Origin: Hymenobacter citatus
Lineage (GTDB): Bacteria > Bacteroidota > Bacteroidia > Cytophagales > Hymenobacteraceae
Assembly: GCF_014333615.1 (NCBI RefSeq)
Contig: NZ_JACSCY010000014.1
Coordinates: 62,001-126,000 of the forward strand
Direction: 5' to 3'
Length of the DNA stretch: 64,000 nt
The notes below the pieces were generated by a model that saw only the letters and a program-made list of their open reading frames with translations, was not told the DNA's origin and made no database searches. Below, in pieces: positions 44,395 through 52,258 of the stretch; positions within the stretch are counted from its first letter, which is position 1; the number at the start of each line of letters is the position of its first letter. Made by a program: the position numbers and the translations under genes.

Positions 44395-45729
44395 ATGCTG
44401 CCCGCTACCCACGAAAGTCAAAATACCGAATGGAAAGAATCGTGGCGCGACGAGTATATCAAGTGGCTTTGCGGCTTTGCCAATGCACAAGGCGGCACGC
44501 TTCTGATCGGGGTGAATGACGAGGGTCAGGTGGTGGGTATCACGAACAGCCGCCAGCTGCTGGAAGAAATACCGAATAAGGTTCGTGACCTGCTCGGCAT
44601 CCTCGTGGATGTGCACAGCCGTCAGGAAGGGGAGCGAAGCTATCTGGAAATTGTTGTGGAAGCATACCCCTATCCGATCAGCTACAAAGGCCAGTACCAC
44701 TACCGTAGCGGCAGCACCAAGCAGGAGCTCAAGGGGGCAGCCCTCGACAAGTTTCTGCTGCGTAAGCAAGGCAAACATTGGGATGGGGTACCGGTACCCG
44801 GGGTCACCCTTGCTGATCTGGCCCCCGAGGCCTTGACGTTGTTCCGTCAGCGCGCTGCCCGCAGCGGGCGGGTGGATGCACAAGTACTAGAGGATAGCAC
44901 CGAGGCGCTGCTGGACAACCTACACTTACTGGAAGGCGAGTACCTGAAGCGGGCCGCTGTGCTCTTGTTCCACCCCCGGCCGGAGAAATACGTTACTGGT
45001 GCTTACGTAAAGATCGGCTACTTCACGACGGAGGAGGACTTACGCTACCAGGACGAAGTGCATGGCCCCTTACTGCAGCAGATCGAACAAACCCTGGAGC
45101 TGCTGCGCACTAAATATGGTAAAGCGCACATTCGCTACGAGGGTGCCAACCGTATCGAAGAGTATACGTTTCCGGAAGCGGCGCTACGCGAAGCCCTGCT
45201 CAATGCCTTGGCCCACAAAGATTATAGTGGGAGCACGCCCGTGCAGATCAGCGTGCACGAGGACCGCATCGTGTTCTGGAACGAGGGGCACTTGCCCGAT
45301 AGCTGGACGGTGGAAAACCTGCGGCACCAGCACCCCTCCAAGCCCTTCAACCCGGATGTCGCCAACACGCTGTTTCGAGCAGGTTATATTGAATCCTGGG
45401 GGCGCGGCACGCTGAAGATGATTCATGAGTGTCGGGTGCGGCAACTGCCCGCACCCCGCTACTATTTCGAAACATCGGGCATGGTGGTGGAATTTGTCCG
45501 CTACACGGAAGCCTATCTGCGCACGAAGGGGCTGCGCCCAGAGTTGATTCCGCTGGTGCTCTATGTGCAGGAGCACGGGGTGCTGACAAACTCGCTGGTA
45601 CAACAACTCACCGGTCTGAGCAAGCCAACCGCCACACGCTACTTAACGGAGTTAGAGAAAGCGGGCTATCTGCAGAAGATAGGTACCCGAGGCGCTGGCA
45701 CGGAGTACCACCTAGTGGGCTCAGTATAG
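44395..45729 (+). CDS. Schlafen/AlbA_2 domain transcriptional regulator-like protein
   Basis: 444 residues from the ATG at 44395; an upstream in-frame TTG at 44359 is possible. Residues 1-120 are the AlbA_2 (Schlafen) domain: ESQNTEWKESWRDEYIKWLC, then GFANAQGGTLLIGVNDEG and YYRSGSTKQEL-like text (YRSGSTKQEL). Residues about 250-370 form the HATPase_c_4 domain: YTFPEAALREALLNALAHKD and GYIESWGRGTLKMI. The C terminus (VQQLTGLSKPTATRYLTELE) is a winged helix. Such proteins are often mislabelled RecG; they are probably ATP-binding regulators. No operon partner is seen. Confidence 0.88.
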   Translation: MLPATHESQNTEWKESWRDEYIKWLCGFANAQGGTLLIGVNDEGQVVGITNSRQLLEEIPNKVRDLLGILVDVHSRQEGERSYLEIVVEAYPYPISYKGQYHYRSGSTKQELKGAALDKFLLRKQGKHWDGVPVPGVTLADLAPEALTLFRQRAARSGRVDAQVLEDSTEALLDNLHLLEGEYLKRAAVLLFHPRPEKYVTGAYVKIGYFTTEEDLRYQDEVHGPLLQQIEQTLELLRTKYGKAHIRYEGANRIEEYTFPEAALREALLNALAHKDYSGSTPVQISVHEDRIVFWNEGHLPDSWTVENLRHQHPSKPFNPDVANTLFRAGYIESWGRGTLKMIHECRVRQLPAPRYYFETSGMVVEFVRYTEAYLRTKGLRPELIPLVLYVQEHGVLTNSLVQQLTGLSKPTATRYLTELEKAGYLQKIGTRGAGTEYHLVGSV

Positions 45730-46191
45730 GCTCATAGGCTCCTACTCAAGAGTGCAACTAGTGATTATAGATAGGCGTTACGTGACTAAAAAAGCACTTT
45801 TTGGCTATGTATTACTGATTCATGATTGGCTCATAAGAATTCTAGCTTACCCTAATGGCATAGCTTCAGCTTCTTATTCACTATAAAGAGAGCATACCGC
45901 AATGTAGCGGAACCGCTTCCGTCTACCATAGCCAGCGCATCCTAGTCTGGTTATAATTTCCAGACGGGTTGGCGCTGAGTATGAGACCTAGCAGGACTGT
46001 ATTCGAGCTACTCTCAGACGATTCTGCTAGCAGGATAAAGTTAACAAATGCCAATGCGTCGCACTAGCTTTTCTGCCTCCGCTAGGTACATATCCATCTG
46101 TATACCACAGCCTGGCGGCGTCCGGCTTAGCTAGCCACTTCATTAATTTACCATCGTTTATTTTGTTGTTAAACAATTGGCAAATAGTATT
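45730..46191. other. Gene-free stretch between convergent genes
   Basis: About 460 bases between the AlbA_2 gene and the end of the araC gene. No gene, strong hairpin or repeat seen. Confidence 0.45.
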
Positions 46192-47067
46192 TTAAATAAA
46201 AATTCGCGTACCCGAAAAGTTCTGACGAAACTCCTTAGGCGTGCAGCTCTTACGTTTTTTGAAGATTCGGTTGAAGTTGGAAATGTTGTTGAAACCGCAC
46301 TTGTACGCCACTTCGGCCACGCTATGCGTGGTGTCAATAAGCATGCGGGAGGCATGCCCCAGCCGGATTTCGTTGAGGCTGTCGATGAAGGTAGTGCCGG
46401 TGCGCTTTTTCATGAAGCGACTAAAGGATACTTCCGGCATGTTGGCAATTTTGGCTACCTCTGCCAGCGTAATCTGGCGGTTGTAGTGGGCATTCATGTA
46501 CTCGAACACCTTCTCAATACGCCGGCTGTTATAGTGGAACTGTTCGTTGGTGAACGAAGCATCGGAGAGGATGCGCATGTTGCGCGAGGCCGATAAATCG
46601 TGCAGAATAGACAATAGCTCCAGTACCGAGTCGAAGCCTGTTTTGTGTTCCAGGGAAAGAATGCGCCCGCGCAGGCGCTCGGCCGTTTCGCGCGAGAACA
46701 GCACGCCGCGCTGCGCATTCTCGAACATTTTCTGAATGAAGTGGAGCTGATTTCGGCGCAGGAATTTGTCGTCCAGCAAATCTTTGTGAAACTGGATGGT
46801 CACTTCCTTGATTTCCTCGCTCTGACACTGGTGCGTAAACCAGGCGTGGTTGAGGTTGGGGCCTACTAAAACCAACTCCAAGTCGTCGATATCCTCAATA
46901 TGGTCGCCCACGATGCGCCGGGCGCCGGGCGCATTCAGAATCAGATTGAGTTCATACTCCTCGTGGTAGTGCAACGGGAAATTAAACTCCTTTTTCACCC
47001 GCGTGAACAGCGTGAAGCAGTCATTTTGCGTCAGCGGTGTAATTTCCCGCATTAGGTTGTGCGTCAT
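46192..47067 (-). CDS. AraC family regulator of the mannan locus
   Basis: 291 residues. The N-terminal part is a cupin sensor domain (FPLHYHEEYELNLILNAPGA, AWFTHQCQSEEIKEV). The C-terminal 100 residues hold the two helix-turn-helix units: YNRQITLAEVAKIANMPEVS then FSRFMKKRTGTTFIDSLNEI and SVAEVAYKCGFNNISNFNRI then FKKRKSCTPKEFRQ. It is divergent from the symporter gene with 263 bases between them, and shared motifs lie there and before GH130 and susC. It is probably a sugar-responsive activator of the locus; the inducer is likely a mannooligosaccharide. Confidence 0.92.
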   Translation of the reverse strand: MTHNLMREITPLTQNDCFTLFTRVKKEFNFPLHYHEEYELNLILNAPGARRIVGDHIEDIDDLELVLVGPNLNHAWFTHQCQSEEIKEVTIQFHKDLLDDKFLRRNQLHFIQKMFENAQRGVLFSRETAERLRGRILSLEHKTGFDSVLELLSILHDLSASRNMRILSDASFTNEQFHYNSRRIEKVFEYMNAHYNRQITLAEVAKIANMPEVSFSRFMKKRTGTTFIDSLNEIRLGHASRMLIDTTHSVAEVAYKCGFNNISNFNRIFKKRKSCTPKEFRQNFSGTRIFI

Positions 47068-47092
47068 GGCAGTAGGAATAAGGAGCGAAATT

Positions 47093-47118
47093 TATCAGAT
47101 TCTGATAAAATAGTATTT
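47093..47118. promoter_or_regulatory. Candidate AraC-regulator site A (araC promoter side)
   Basis: A palindrome TATCAGA-T-TCTGATA (47093-47107) runs into AAATAGTATT, the right half of the shared motif. It begins 26 bases before the araC ATG and overlaps a -7-like TAAATTTC read toward araC, so it could serve autoregulation. Confidence 0.5.
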
Positions 47119-47213
47119 CACTTCTGCCCTGAGCGTTATTATGGTAAGTACGCTAAAAACTACCTCAATGCGCATTTGCGCATGATTCGTGATTCGCTGT
47201 TGTCAATAGAGTG

Positions 47214-47236
47214 TCAGATAAGGGTAAAATAGTATT
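47214..47236 (+). promoter_or_regulatory. Candidate AraC-regulator site B (symporter)
   Basis: TCAGATAAGGGTAAAA then TAGTATT. Nearly the same sequence occurs at 52025-52046 before susC and, less exactly, at 49193-49214 before GH130. It ends 24 bases before the -7 box TACATTTG at 47260. Confidence 0.65.
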
Positions 47237-47259
47237 ATAAATAGCATAAAGTAGGAGCA

Positions 47260-47267
47260 TACATTTG
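47260..47267 (+). promoter_or_regulatory. -7 promoter element of the symporter gene
   Basis: TACATTTG matches TAnnTTTG exactly. No -33 TTTG is found at the normal distance; the regulator site is there instead, as expected of an activated promoter. Confidence 0.6.
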
Positions 47268-47330
47268 AGCATTCCGCATCTGCTGCCGCTACGGTTGATG
47301 GATGTCAGGTTTTGCTCTTTCCCTACCCAC

Positions 47331-49163
47331 ATGCGTCTGCACCTACTCGACCTGCTCATTATTGCCGCCTACCTACTGTCCACGGTATTTATTGGCCTGT
47401 GGTACCGTAAGAAAGCCCGCGAAAACAAAGACAGCTACCTGCTTGGCGGCAAAAGCTTACCCTGGTACAAATTGGGTCTGAGCGATGCCTCTGATATGTT
47501 CGACATCAGCGGTACCATGTGGATGGTCAGCCTGTGCTTCGTGTATGGCATGAAAAGCATCTGGATTCCGTGGCTCTGGCCGGTATTCAACCAGGTATTC
47601 CTGATGATGTACCTCTCGCGCTGGCTGCGCCGTTCCAACGCCAGCACCGGCGCCGAGTGGCTGGCTACCCGCTTCGGTACCCGCGGGCCGGGGGTAGGGG
47701 CCTCGCACCAGGTAGTCATTGCCTTCGCCCTGCTGAGCTGCCTGGGCTTTCTGGCCTACGGCTTCGTGGGATTGGGCAAGTTCATCGAAATATTCGTGCC
47801 CTGGGAGCTGGTGCAGGACTATGTGCCGTTTGCCGTGGCCCCGCAATACGTACCGCACGTGTACGGTATTGTGTTCACGCTGTTTGCCATGTTCTATTCC
47901 ATTATTGGGGGCATGCACAGCATTGTGCTCGGCGACATCATCAAGTACGCCATCATGACGGTGGCGTGCTTGGCCATTGCCGTCATTGCCTACCTGGAGC
48001 TGCAAGGCAAGACCCTGAATGTGCCGGCCGGTTGGTACGACCCCTTCTTCGGGGCGCGACTCAACCTGGATTGGTCCAACATCATCAGCCAGGTGAATCA
48101 GAAAATCGACGAGGACGGCTACTCTTTGTTCGGGGTGTTTTTTATGATGATGGCCTTCAAGGGGGTGTTTGCGTCGTTGGCTGGCCCGGCGCCGAACTAC
48201 GACATGCAGAAAATTCTCTCTACCCGCTCGCCCGAGGAAGCCAGCAAAATGAGTGGCTTTGTGTCAATTATTCTGCTACCCATTCGCTATTCGCTCATCG
48301 TGGGGCTCACCATTCTGGGCTTGCTCTACTACAACCAGATGAACCTGGTAGGCCCTACCGGCGTGCTGGATTTCGAGCGTATTCTACCCGAAACCATCAA
48401 CAAATTTCTGCCGGTGGGGCTCATGGGACTGGTGCTCACGGGGCTGCTCGGTGCGTTTATGGGTACGTTTAGCGGCACCGTAAATGCGGCTCAGGCCTAC
48501 ATCGTTAATGATATCTACCTGAAGTACATCCGCCCGGATGCCACCACCAAGGAGGTTATTTCGCTGAACTACGTGGTGGGCGTAGTCGTGGTGGCCGTGG
48601 GGGTGCTGCTGGGCTTCATTGCCAAAGATGTGAACAGCGTGTTGCAGTGGATTGTGTCGGCGCTGTACGGGGGCTACATTGCGGCCAACGTGCTGAAATG
48701 GCACTGGTGGCGCTTCAACGCCACGGGCTTTTTCTGGGGCATGCTCACGGGTATCGTGTCGGCCCTCATCTTCACGCGCTTTTTCGAGGGGGTCGAGTTT
48801 CTCTACTACTTCCCGGTGCTGTTTGCGTTGTCGCTCACGGGCTCCATTGTGGGTACCTACCTGGCGCCTCCCACCGACGAAACGGTGCTGAAAACCTTTT
48901 ACCGCAACGTGCGCCCCTGGGGCTTTTGGGGCCCCATCAACGACCTGGTGGTGGCCGAGGACCCCGCGTTTCAACCCAACCGCAACTTCCGTCTGAACAT
49001 GTTCAACGTGGTGTTGGGCATCATCGCGCAGCTCTGCCTCACCATTTTGCCCATGTACCTGCTGCTTTCCCAGCACGTGCCCCTGTTGATTACGGTTGCC
49101 ATTTTAGCCGTGGTGGTGCTGATTCTGAAAAAGACCTGGTGGAACCGCTTGGCCGAATATTAG
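47331..49163 (+). CDS. Sodium/solute symporter (SSS family)
   Basis: 610 residues from the ATG at 47331; a frame start at 47265 lies on the predicted promoter and is rejected. About 14 membrane helices: LLDLLIIAAYLLSTVFIGLW first, then the SSS signature zone YLLGGKSLPWYKLGLSDASD, and LVLTGLLGAFMGTFSGTVNA near the middle. Family members import sugars with sodium. Its place next to mannobiose-processing enzymes suggests that it carries mannooligosaccharides or mannosylglucose from periplasm to cytoplasm. Confidence 0.92.
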   Translation: MRLHLLDLLIIAAYLLSTVFIGLWYRKKARENKDSYLLGGKSLPWYKLGLSDASDMFDISGTMWMVSLCFVYGMKSIWIPWLWPVFNQVFLMMYLSRWLRRSNASTGAEWLATRFGTRGPGVGASHQVVIAFALLSCLGFLAYGFVGLGKFIEIFVPWELVQDYVPFAVAPQYVPHVYGIVFTLFAMFYSIIGGMHSIVLGDIIKYAIMTVACLAIAVIAYLELQGKTLNVPAGWYDPFFGARLNLDWSNIISQVNQKIDEDGYSLFGVFFMMMAFKGVFASLAGPAPNYDMQKILSTRSPEEASKMSGFVSIILLPIRYSLIVGLTILGLLYYNQMNLVGPTGVLDFERILPETINKFLPVGLMGLVLTGLLGAFMGTFSGTVNAAQAYIVNDIYLKYIRPDATTKEVISLNYVVGVVVVAVGVLLGFIAKDVNSVLQWIVSALYGGYIAANVLKWHWWRFNATGFFWGMLTGIVSALIFTRFFEGVEFLYYFPVLFALSLTGSIVGTYLAPPTDETVLKTFYRNVRPWGFWGPINDLVVAEDPAFQPNRNFRLNMFNVVLGIIAQLCLTILPMYLLLSQHVPLLITVAILAVVVLILKKTWWNRLAEY

Positions 49164-49192
49164 GCCAGGCGCATCGGCTGTCATTTCAGTAC

Positions 49193-49214
49193 CAGAGAAG
49201 GCTAAAAAAGCATT
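49193..49214 (+). promoter_or_regulatory. Candidate AraC-regulator site C (GH130)
   Basis: CAGAGAAGGCTAAAA then AAGCATT, agreeing with site B at most positions. It ends 24 bases before the -7 box at 49238, the same distance as site B. Confidence 0.6.
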
Positions 49215-49237
49215 ACCCTGCCCGTGGTAGCCAGCGC

Positions 49238-49245
49238 TACATTTG
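49238..49245 (+). promoter_or_regulatory. -7 promoter element of the GH130 gene
   Basis: TACATTTG, identical to the symporter -7 box and at the same distance from the regulator site. It lies 157 bases before the GH130 ATG, leaving a leader of about 150 bases. Confidence 0.6.
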
Positions 49246-49401
49246 AGTTAAACGCCTGTAGGGTAGGGGTAGTGCCGTTTGATTTTGAGCTGTTGGTTCC
49301 CCGCGTAGGCTCGGTGCCAACCCTATGGAAAAGAGCGTGCTATTGCCCCCACCCATCCTATTTCCACCCGTTATTTTCTCGCTTAACTTTTGTTTTCTGC
49401 C

Positions 49402-50625
49402 ATGGAAAACCGCTTCCATCAACGCCGCCACGACCTGGAAAACCTCCACCGCACGCTGCTGACCCGCCCCAACGAAAAGCAAGGCCTTGGCAATGGCATT
49501 ATTGACCGTTACCGCTATCCGGTGCTCACGGGGCAGCACGCCCCGCTTTGCTGGCGCTACGATTTCAACCCCGCTACCAACCCCTACCTCCTGGAGCGTA
49601 TAGGGGTGAATGCGGCCTTCAACGTGGGCGCCATCAAGCTCGATGGGAAATACTTGCTGGTAGCTAGGGTGGAAGGGCTGGACCGCAAATCGTTTTTTGC
49701 GGTGGCCGAAAGCCCCAATGGCATCGATAATTTCACCTTCTGGGAGCGGCCCATTACCATGCCCGATACCGACGAACCCGCTACCAACGTGTACGACATG
49801 CGCGTGGTGCAGCACGAGGATGGGTGGATCTACGGCCTGTTTTGTGCCGAGCGCAAGGACCCCGCGGCCCGGCCCGGCGACGAGTCGGCGGCGGTAGCGC
49901 AGTGCGGCATTGCCCGCACCCGCGACCTAGTGACCTGGGAGCGACTACCCGACCTGCAAACGCCCTCCCCCCAACAGCGCAACGTGGTGCTGCACCCCGA
50001 GTTTGTGCAGGGCAAATATGCGCTCTACACCCGTCCGCAGGACAGCTTTATTGAGGCGGGTGCGGGGGGCGGCATCGGCTTCGGCCTCGCTGATTCGATG
50101 GAAAACGCCGTGGTGCCGCACGAAGGCATCGTGGACCGCAAGCGGTATCATACGGTGTACGAGGCGAAAAACGGCCAGGGTCCGGCCCCGCTCAAAACCG
50201 ACAAAGGCTGGCTGCACCTGGCCCACGGCGTACGCAACACGGCCGCTGGTCTGCGCTATGTGCTCTACCTGTTCATGACCGATTTAGCCCAACCCGACCA
50301 GGTAACGCACAAACCCGGCGGCTACTTCCTGGCGCCCGAGGGCGAGGAGCGGGTAGGGGACGTATCGAATGTGGTATTCGGTAACGGCTGGATCTTGGAC
50401 GACGACGGCACCGTATTTATCTACTACGCTTCCTCCGACACGCGCACCCACGTGGCTACCTCTACCCTAGACAAGCTGGTAGATTACGTGCTGCATACGC
50501 CCCCCGATGAGTTTACCTCGGCAGCCTCCGTTCGACAGATCAACGAGCTGATTGACAGAAATGTAAAATACCTGGAGCAGACGCAGCTAACGAGCGTGCC
50601 GTCTTATAACGGGGTAGGAGCATGA
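49402..50625 (+). CDS. GH130 mannosylglucose phosphorylase
   Basis: 407 residues from the ATG at 49402. It matches GH130 subfamily 1 enzymes, which split 4-O-beta-mannosyl-glucose with phosphate into mannose-1-phosphate and glucose in the cytoplasm. Visible: the catalytic Asp in EPATNVYDMRVVQHEDGW at about 132; LERIGVNAAFNVGAIKLDGK; the phosphate-site region AHGVRNTAAGLRYVLYLFM. There is no signal peptide. It overlaps the epimerase by 4 bases (ATGA), so the two steps of mannobiose use are coupled. Confidence 0.93.
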   Translation: MENRFHQRRHDLENLHRTLLTRPNEKQGLGNGIIDRYRYPVLTGQHAPLCWRYDFNPATNPYLLERIGVNAAFNVGAIKLDGKYLLVARVEGLDRKSFFAVAESPNGIDNFTFWERPITMPDTDEPATNVYDMRVVQHEDGWIYGLFCAERKDPAARPGDESAAVAQCGIARTRDLVTWERLPDLQTPSPQQRNVVLHPEFVQGKYALYTRPQDSFIEAGAGGGIGFGLADSMENAVVPHEGIVDRKRYHTVYEAKNGQGPAPLKTDKGWLHLAHGVRNTAAGLRYVLYLFMTDLAQPDQVTHKPGGYFLAPEGEERVGDVSNVVFGNGWILDDDGTVFIYYASSDTRTHVATSTLDKLVDYVLHTPPDEFTSAASVRQINELIDRNVKYLEQTQLTSVPSYNGVGA

Positions 50626-51893
50626 GCCAGCCCCTACCCTCTACCTCCCCAGAGCTGCTGCTTGCCTACCAGCGGGAAATGGAGGCCGAGCTAGCCCGCA
50701 TCGCGCAGTTCTGGCTGGAAAAAACCGTGGACCACCAGCACGGTGGCTTTATTGGGCAGATGAGCAGCGCCGGCGAGGTAGACCCCGCGGCCGGCAAAGG
50801 GGGCATTCTGAACGCCCGCATCCTGTGGACGTTTTCGGCCGCCTACCGCTACACCTCCCGTCCCGACTACCGGGAGGCGGCCACCCGCGCCTTCCGCTAC
50901 CTGCTCGATTATTTCATGGATGCCGAATATGGCGGTATCTACTGGCTGCTCGACACTCAGGGCCAGCCCCTGAATACCCGCAAGCAGATCTACGCGTTGG
51001 CTTTTGCCCTATATGGGTTAAGTGAATACTACCTGGCCACGCAAAACCAACAGGCCCTAGAAGTTAGCCAGGCGTTGTTTCAGTGGATTGAGCAGCACAG
51101 CTACGATGCCGAGTACGGTGGCTACTTCGAAGCCTTTAGCCGCACGGGGGAGCTACTGGAGGATTTGCGCCTGAGCGAGAAGGACCACAACGCGCCTAAA
51201 ACCATGAATACGCACCTGCATATTCTGGAGGCCTACGCCAATCTGTACCGCAGCTGGCCTGATGCCCACCTGGCCGAGCGCCTGCACGGACTGCTCGCTA
51301 CCTTCCTTACCCATATCATGGATGCCGAAACGGGCCACTTGCGCCTGTTTTTCGCCCGCGACTGGACGCCTACCGTCGACCTGATTTCTTACGGTCACGA
51401 TATTGAAGCGGCCTGGCTGCTGCTGGAAGCCGCCGAAGTGCTCGGCGACGAGCAGTTGCTACAGCAAGTGAAAACGGCGTGCCTAGCGCTAACCAATGCC
51501 ACAGCCGCTGCTCTACTCCCTGACGGCAGCCTCCCGCACGAGCGAAACTGCGAAACCGGCCACCTCGACACCCACCGCGAATGGTGGGTGAGTGCGGAGG
51601 CCATGGTAGGGTTCCTGAACGCCTACCAGCTTACCCACGAAGCTACGCTGCTGGAGCACTCCTACAAAGCCTGGCAGTTTGCCCGCCAGCACCTGCTGGA
51701 CTTCGACCTGGGTGAGTGGCGCTGGGGGGTGTGGGACGACTACCGCCCCATGGCCGACCACGACAAGGCAGGCTTCTGGAAATGCCCTTACCACAACGCC
51801 CGCGCCTGCCTGGAAGTGAGCCGCCGGTGCAAAAATGAATCAATGCGCTACGCCCAAGCCGGCGCCTCGGGGGCCGCTGCTGCCGCGTTCTAA
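50622..51893 (+). CDS. AGE-family epimerase, probable mannobiose 2-epimerase
   Basis: 423 residues, N-acylglucosamine/cellobiose 2-epimerase family. The (alpha/alpha)6-barrel landmarks are present: ILNARILWTFSAAYR, KQIYALAFALYGLSEYY, KTMNTHLHILEAYANLYR, SYGHDIEAAWLLLEAAEV with the catalytic His, and HREWWVSAEAMVGFLNAY with the second His. In mannan loci this enzyme turns mannobiose into mannosylglucose, the substrate of the GH130 gene before it. The product name follows from that partner; cellobiose 2-epimerase is the alternative. Cytoplasmic, no signal peptide. Confidence 0.92.
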   Translation: MSQPLPSTSPELLLAYQREMEAELARIAQFWLEKTVDHQHGGFIGQMSSAGEVDPAAGKGGILNARILWTFSAAYRYTSRPDYREAATRAFRYLLDYFMDAEYGGIYWLLDTQGQPLNTRKQIYALAFALYGLSEYYLATQNQQALEVSQALFQWIEQHSYDAEYGGYFEAFSRTGELLEDLRLSEKDHNAPKTMNTHLHILEAYANLYRSWPDAHLAERLHGLLATFLTHIMDAETGHLRLFFARDWTPTVDLISYGHDIEAAWLLLEAAEVLGDEQLLQQVKTACLALTNATAAALLPDGSLPHERNCETGHLDTHREWWVSAEAMVGFLNAYQLTHEATLLEHSYKAWQFARQHLLDFDLGEWRWGVWDDYRPMADHDKAGFWKCPYHNARACLEVSRRCKNESMRYAQAGASGAAAAAF

Positions 51894-52006
51894 AAGCGAG
51901 TGGAAATACGGTAGCTACCAGCGCACAACGCTTGTTGAGCGGTGGCTTTTGTTGGCACAACGAGTAGGCCTGCAACTTGTGAATAGCGCTTTAATGGCAA
52001 GTAATT

Positions 52007-52046
52007 GATAAAAAAGTATCATTATCAGAGAAGGGTAAATAGTATG
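52007..52046 (+). promoter_or_regulatory. Candidate AraC-regulator site D (susC)
   Basis: Two tandem elements: GATAAAAAAGTATC (52007-52020), like site A, then TCAGAGAAGGGTAAA followed by TAGTATG (52025-52046), like site B. A doubled site before the highest-demand gene would suit cooperative binding. Confidence 0.6.
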
Positions 52047-52177
52047 TTTGTATTACCTCTTCGTTAATTAATTATTGCTGTTTCGCTATCAATAATAATC
52101 AGCGAATAGCAGTGAAATAATAGCTATGCGGTACCTATAAGTAGATGTAGCAAGTGTATTGCTGCCGCACTCGAATA

Positions 52178-52205
52178 CAATAGTTTTTTTTTAAAAAAAC
52201 TATTG
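52178..52205 (+). repeat. Hairpin in the susC leader
   Basis: CAATAGTTTTTTT (52178-52190) and its exact reverse complement (52193-52205) are separated by only two bases. The stem is A/T-rich. It could be an attenuator or mRNA-stability element in the 5' leader. Confidence 0.5.
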
Positions 52206-52258
52206 CTCGCCTGACCCAACTCCCACTCAACTTTTCTTTTACACTTGACACAACGTAT

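Larger units (their letters stand above)
51894..52258 (+). promoter_or_regulatory. susC regulatory region
   Basis: About 365 gene-free bases. They contain the candidate regulator site (52007-52046), a weak -7-like TAATTATTG from 52069, and a 13-base-stem hairpin (52178-52205) in the expected leader, 53 bases before the susC ATG. Confidence 0.6.
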
